A stretch of DNA of 64,000 bases from Bacillus sp. THAF10 (lineage in GTDB: Bacteria; Bacillota; Bacilli; Bacillales; Bacillaceae_I), in NCBI RefSeq assembly GCF_009363695.1, contig NZ_CP045403.1:3482501-3546500 (forward strand), written 5' to 3'. Position numbers and translations under genes: made by a program. Below, piece by piece: positions 62,427 through 64,000 of the stretch (its first letter is position 1; every line of letters begins with the position of its first letter). The notes beneath the pieces are model-generated. The model did no database searches and was not told where the DNA came from. It saw nothing but the letters and a program-made list of their open reading frames with translations.

Positions 62427-62463
62427 AAAAAAAGCATCAAATAGACCATTGTCCATTTGATGC
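62427..62463 (-). terminator. Terminator of the right-hand CWB2 gene
   Basis: On the minus strand GCATCAAATGGAC and GTCTATTTGATGC form a 13-bp stem with a four-base loop and a T7 tail. Confidence 0.85.
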
Positions 62464-62530
62464 CATTATTTAGAAAATTCTTTCATACTACGCTATTGGT
62501 TTCCGCAAAAAGCTGCAAATTTCAAGAAGA

Positions 62531-64000
62531 TTATTTTATGATGAGGCTAGCTAATAATTCATTGCTTACTACATTACTTCCACCCAAAGCTATAAAGGTA
62601 TGAGCTGGCTTTTTCGTTAAAAGATTTTTTTGCAGATTTATAATATCTTCATCTGCATTTTCCTTCACAAGGAGCACGGCAGATCCACTTTTTGCTGCTA
62701 AAACAGAACCTGTAAGTGCATCAGGGTAATCATTTCCTCTAGCAATATATAAAGTTTCTGTAGAGAGATTTAGTTCTTCAATAATTTTTGTCGTAGTTTC
62801 ATAGCGATTTTCTCCGGCAATCCTAGTTGCTCCAGGCAAAGCCTTGTAAGCTTGGGGACTTACCGCCGACTCTCCCCCTAATGCAATGGTTGTAGAAATA
62901 TTTAGTTCCTTCAAAAGCTTAGCAGTATGAGAATTCAAATCATACCTTTTATTATTTTTATCTTGACCTTTTGTCAATAGGATAGGATAGCCATGTTTGG
63001 CTGCGTAAGGTGCAATCGCAAGGGCATCTGGATATTTAGAACCATTAGTGATGATCGCTTTTTCAGGCTTTCCTCCCAACTTCTTGGCGATAAGAGCAGC
63101 TGTCTCGTAGCGATCCTTTCCACCAATTCGCTCTACCTCAAGCTTCATTTCCTTTTTTAGTGTGCTTTCAACTTGTGCGGAAACAGCAGCCTCACTGCCG
63201 AGAATAATCACCTTTTTCGCTCCAAGCTGCTTGATTCTATCCTTAGTATCCAAATTTAACTCTACTTTTTTCCCAGAAGTTAACAAAATTGGTGCGTTTA
63301 ATTTATAAGCCAATGGTGCCCCTGATAACGCATCAGGAAAGTTACTACCGTTTGCTAAAACAACGGTATCTGCTGTATCCCAGCCTTCCTGCGCAATTGC
63401 TGAAGCAGTTAAAAAGCGATCAGCACCTGAAAGTCTTTTTCCAAATGGTTGCAAATAAGAAGAAGCAACATAACCAGATAACCCACCTTTTATCCCATCA
63501 GAAGCTTCATACCAGCCGAAATGATTAAAGGACGTTAAATGGTCCTTTGGTGTTAAATCCGTATGCAAGGTGCTTTCAATGGTTAACACTCCTGGTGAAA
63601 AACCAGTGGTATAACTCTTTTTGTCTGTTCTTGGTTCAGGTCTTCTACTCACTTTATCATCAAGTCTTACCAGGTCATTCACCTGAAAACGATGACTAGA
63701 ATAATGAAAAGGGCCATCGTACGAATATTGGAGTTTCTTAAAGCGGACAAACTCAGAATTTCCTTTAGGTACATACTCCAAATCTTCTACATTAACATGC
63801 TGTGCGACAAGATTCAGATCCATGCCCGGATTATTGTCCACTAAAGCTTGGAATACTTTGTACTGATAGGAACCAGTGTTGACTTGCCCTACTTTTTCCT
63901 TATCATTTTTGTAAATAGGACTGTTAATGGGAACAAGTGCATTATATGCCATTACTGCAAAATACCAATTTTCTATAATAGCTGGATTATGATCATTGAT
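62531..64000 (-). CDS. CWB2 protein related to the SLT-like neighbour, N terminus cut by the window edge
   Basis: The frame is open to the right edge, so the first visible residues INDHNPAIIENWYFAVMAYN are internal, not a start. They align with EDWYFSVMAYNGIS of the SLT-like protein to the left, so this is probably a second lytic-transglycosylase-like protein with its catalytic part mostly outside the window. An SH3-like segment (about residues 100-185 of the visible part) is followed by three CWB2 repeats (RLSGADRFLTASAIAQEGWD, RIGGKDRYETAALIA, RIAGENRYETTTKII). Similar architecture side by side points to tandem duplication. Confidence 0.88.
   Translation of the reverse strand: MNDHNPAIIENWYFAVMAYNALVPINSPIYKNDKEKVGQVNTGSYQYKVFQALVDNNPGMDLNLVAQHVNVEDLEYVPKGNSEFVRFKKLQYSYDGPFHYSSHRFQVNDLVRLDDKVSRRPEPRTDKKSYTTGFSPGVLTIESTLHTDLTPKDHLTSFNHFGWYEASDGIKGGLSGYVASSYLQPFGKRLSGADRFLTASAIAQEGWDTADTVVLANGSNFPDALSGAPLAYKLNAPILLTSGKKVELNLDTKDRIKQLGAKKVIILGSEAAVSAQVESTLKKEMKLEVERIGGKDRYETAALIAKKLGGKPEKAIITNGSKYPDALAIAPYAAKHGYPILLTKGQDKNNKRYDLNSHTAKLLKELNISTTIALGGESAVSPQAYKALPGATRIAGENRYETTTKIIEELNLSTETLYIARGNDYPDALTGSVLAAKSGSAVLLVKENADEDIINLQKNLLTKKPAHTFIALGGSNVVSNELLASLIIK

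Overview
The window is chromosomal DNA of a low-GC, motile, Gram-positive rod of the family Bacillaceae. This is inferred from gene order and strong AGGAGG-type ribosome binding sites: prfB-secA-hpf-fliTSD-flaG-hag-csrA-fliW-yviE-flgL-flgK-flgN-flgM-yvyF-comFC-comFA-degV-degU-degS-yvyE-lcp-tagO follows the Bacillus subtilis degSU/comF/flagellin region almost gene for gene. The species cannot be named from the sequence alone.

Layout. About 0-6.7 kb carries housekeeping genes: a YitT-type membrane protein cut by the left edge, prfB with its programmed +1 frameshift, secA, and the ribosome hibernation factor hpf behind a sigma-B-type promoter. A divergent leucine-rich-repeat surface protein with cell-wall-binding type 2 (CWB2) repeats sits between secA and hpf. 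About 6.9-19.1 kb is the late flagellar region, with sigma-D-type promoters before flaG, hag, flgM and yvyF and a CsrA-binding hairpin in the hag leader. About 19.1-27.9 kb holds competence genes (comFA/comFC, no comFB), degV, the DegS-DegU two-component system, yvyE, an LCP ligase and tagO. About 28-41.4 kb is an anionic or exopolysaccharide locus resembling a teichuronic acid operon: UDP-glucose pyrophosphorylase, UDP-glucose dehydrogenase, five glycosyltransferases, a Wzy-like polymerase and a Wzx-like flippase. About 41.9-64 kb is a dense array of secreted CWB2 proteins: SpoIID/LytB-type, amidase, two very large subtilases, NlpC/P60 and two lytic-transglycosylase-like proteins. With the LRR protein and a third subtilase, the window holds nine CWB2 proteins.

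Main discovery. The flagellin gene hag is split by a 356-nt group I intron with recognisable P, Q, R and S core elements and a P1 helix with the U-G pair at the 5' splice site. Splicing joins SRIRDVD to MAKEMM and restores the conserved flagellin C terminus; without splicing, translation stops five codons into the intron. Just downstream of hag, between its terminator and the flaG-fliDST promoter, lies a 523-residue protein with about five 73-residue repeats and a C-terminal Vsr-like (EDxHD) nuclease domain. Its promoter carries a near-consensus LexA/SOS box. Together they look like an intron plus free-standing homing endonuclease pair parked in the flagellin locus, with the nuclease apparently DNA-damage inducible.

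How the genes work together. SecA exports the CWB2 proteins and late flagellar regulation builds the filament. DegS-DegU, ComF and hpf belong to the transition-state programme. TagO, the LCP ligase and the tua-like locus make and attach wall polymers, which CWB2 modules are known to bind in other Firmicutes. The second half of the window therefore reads as a wall-polymer factory followed by the enzymes that probably dock onto that polymer.
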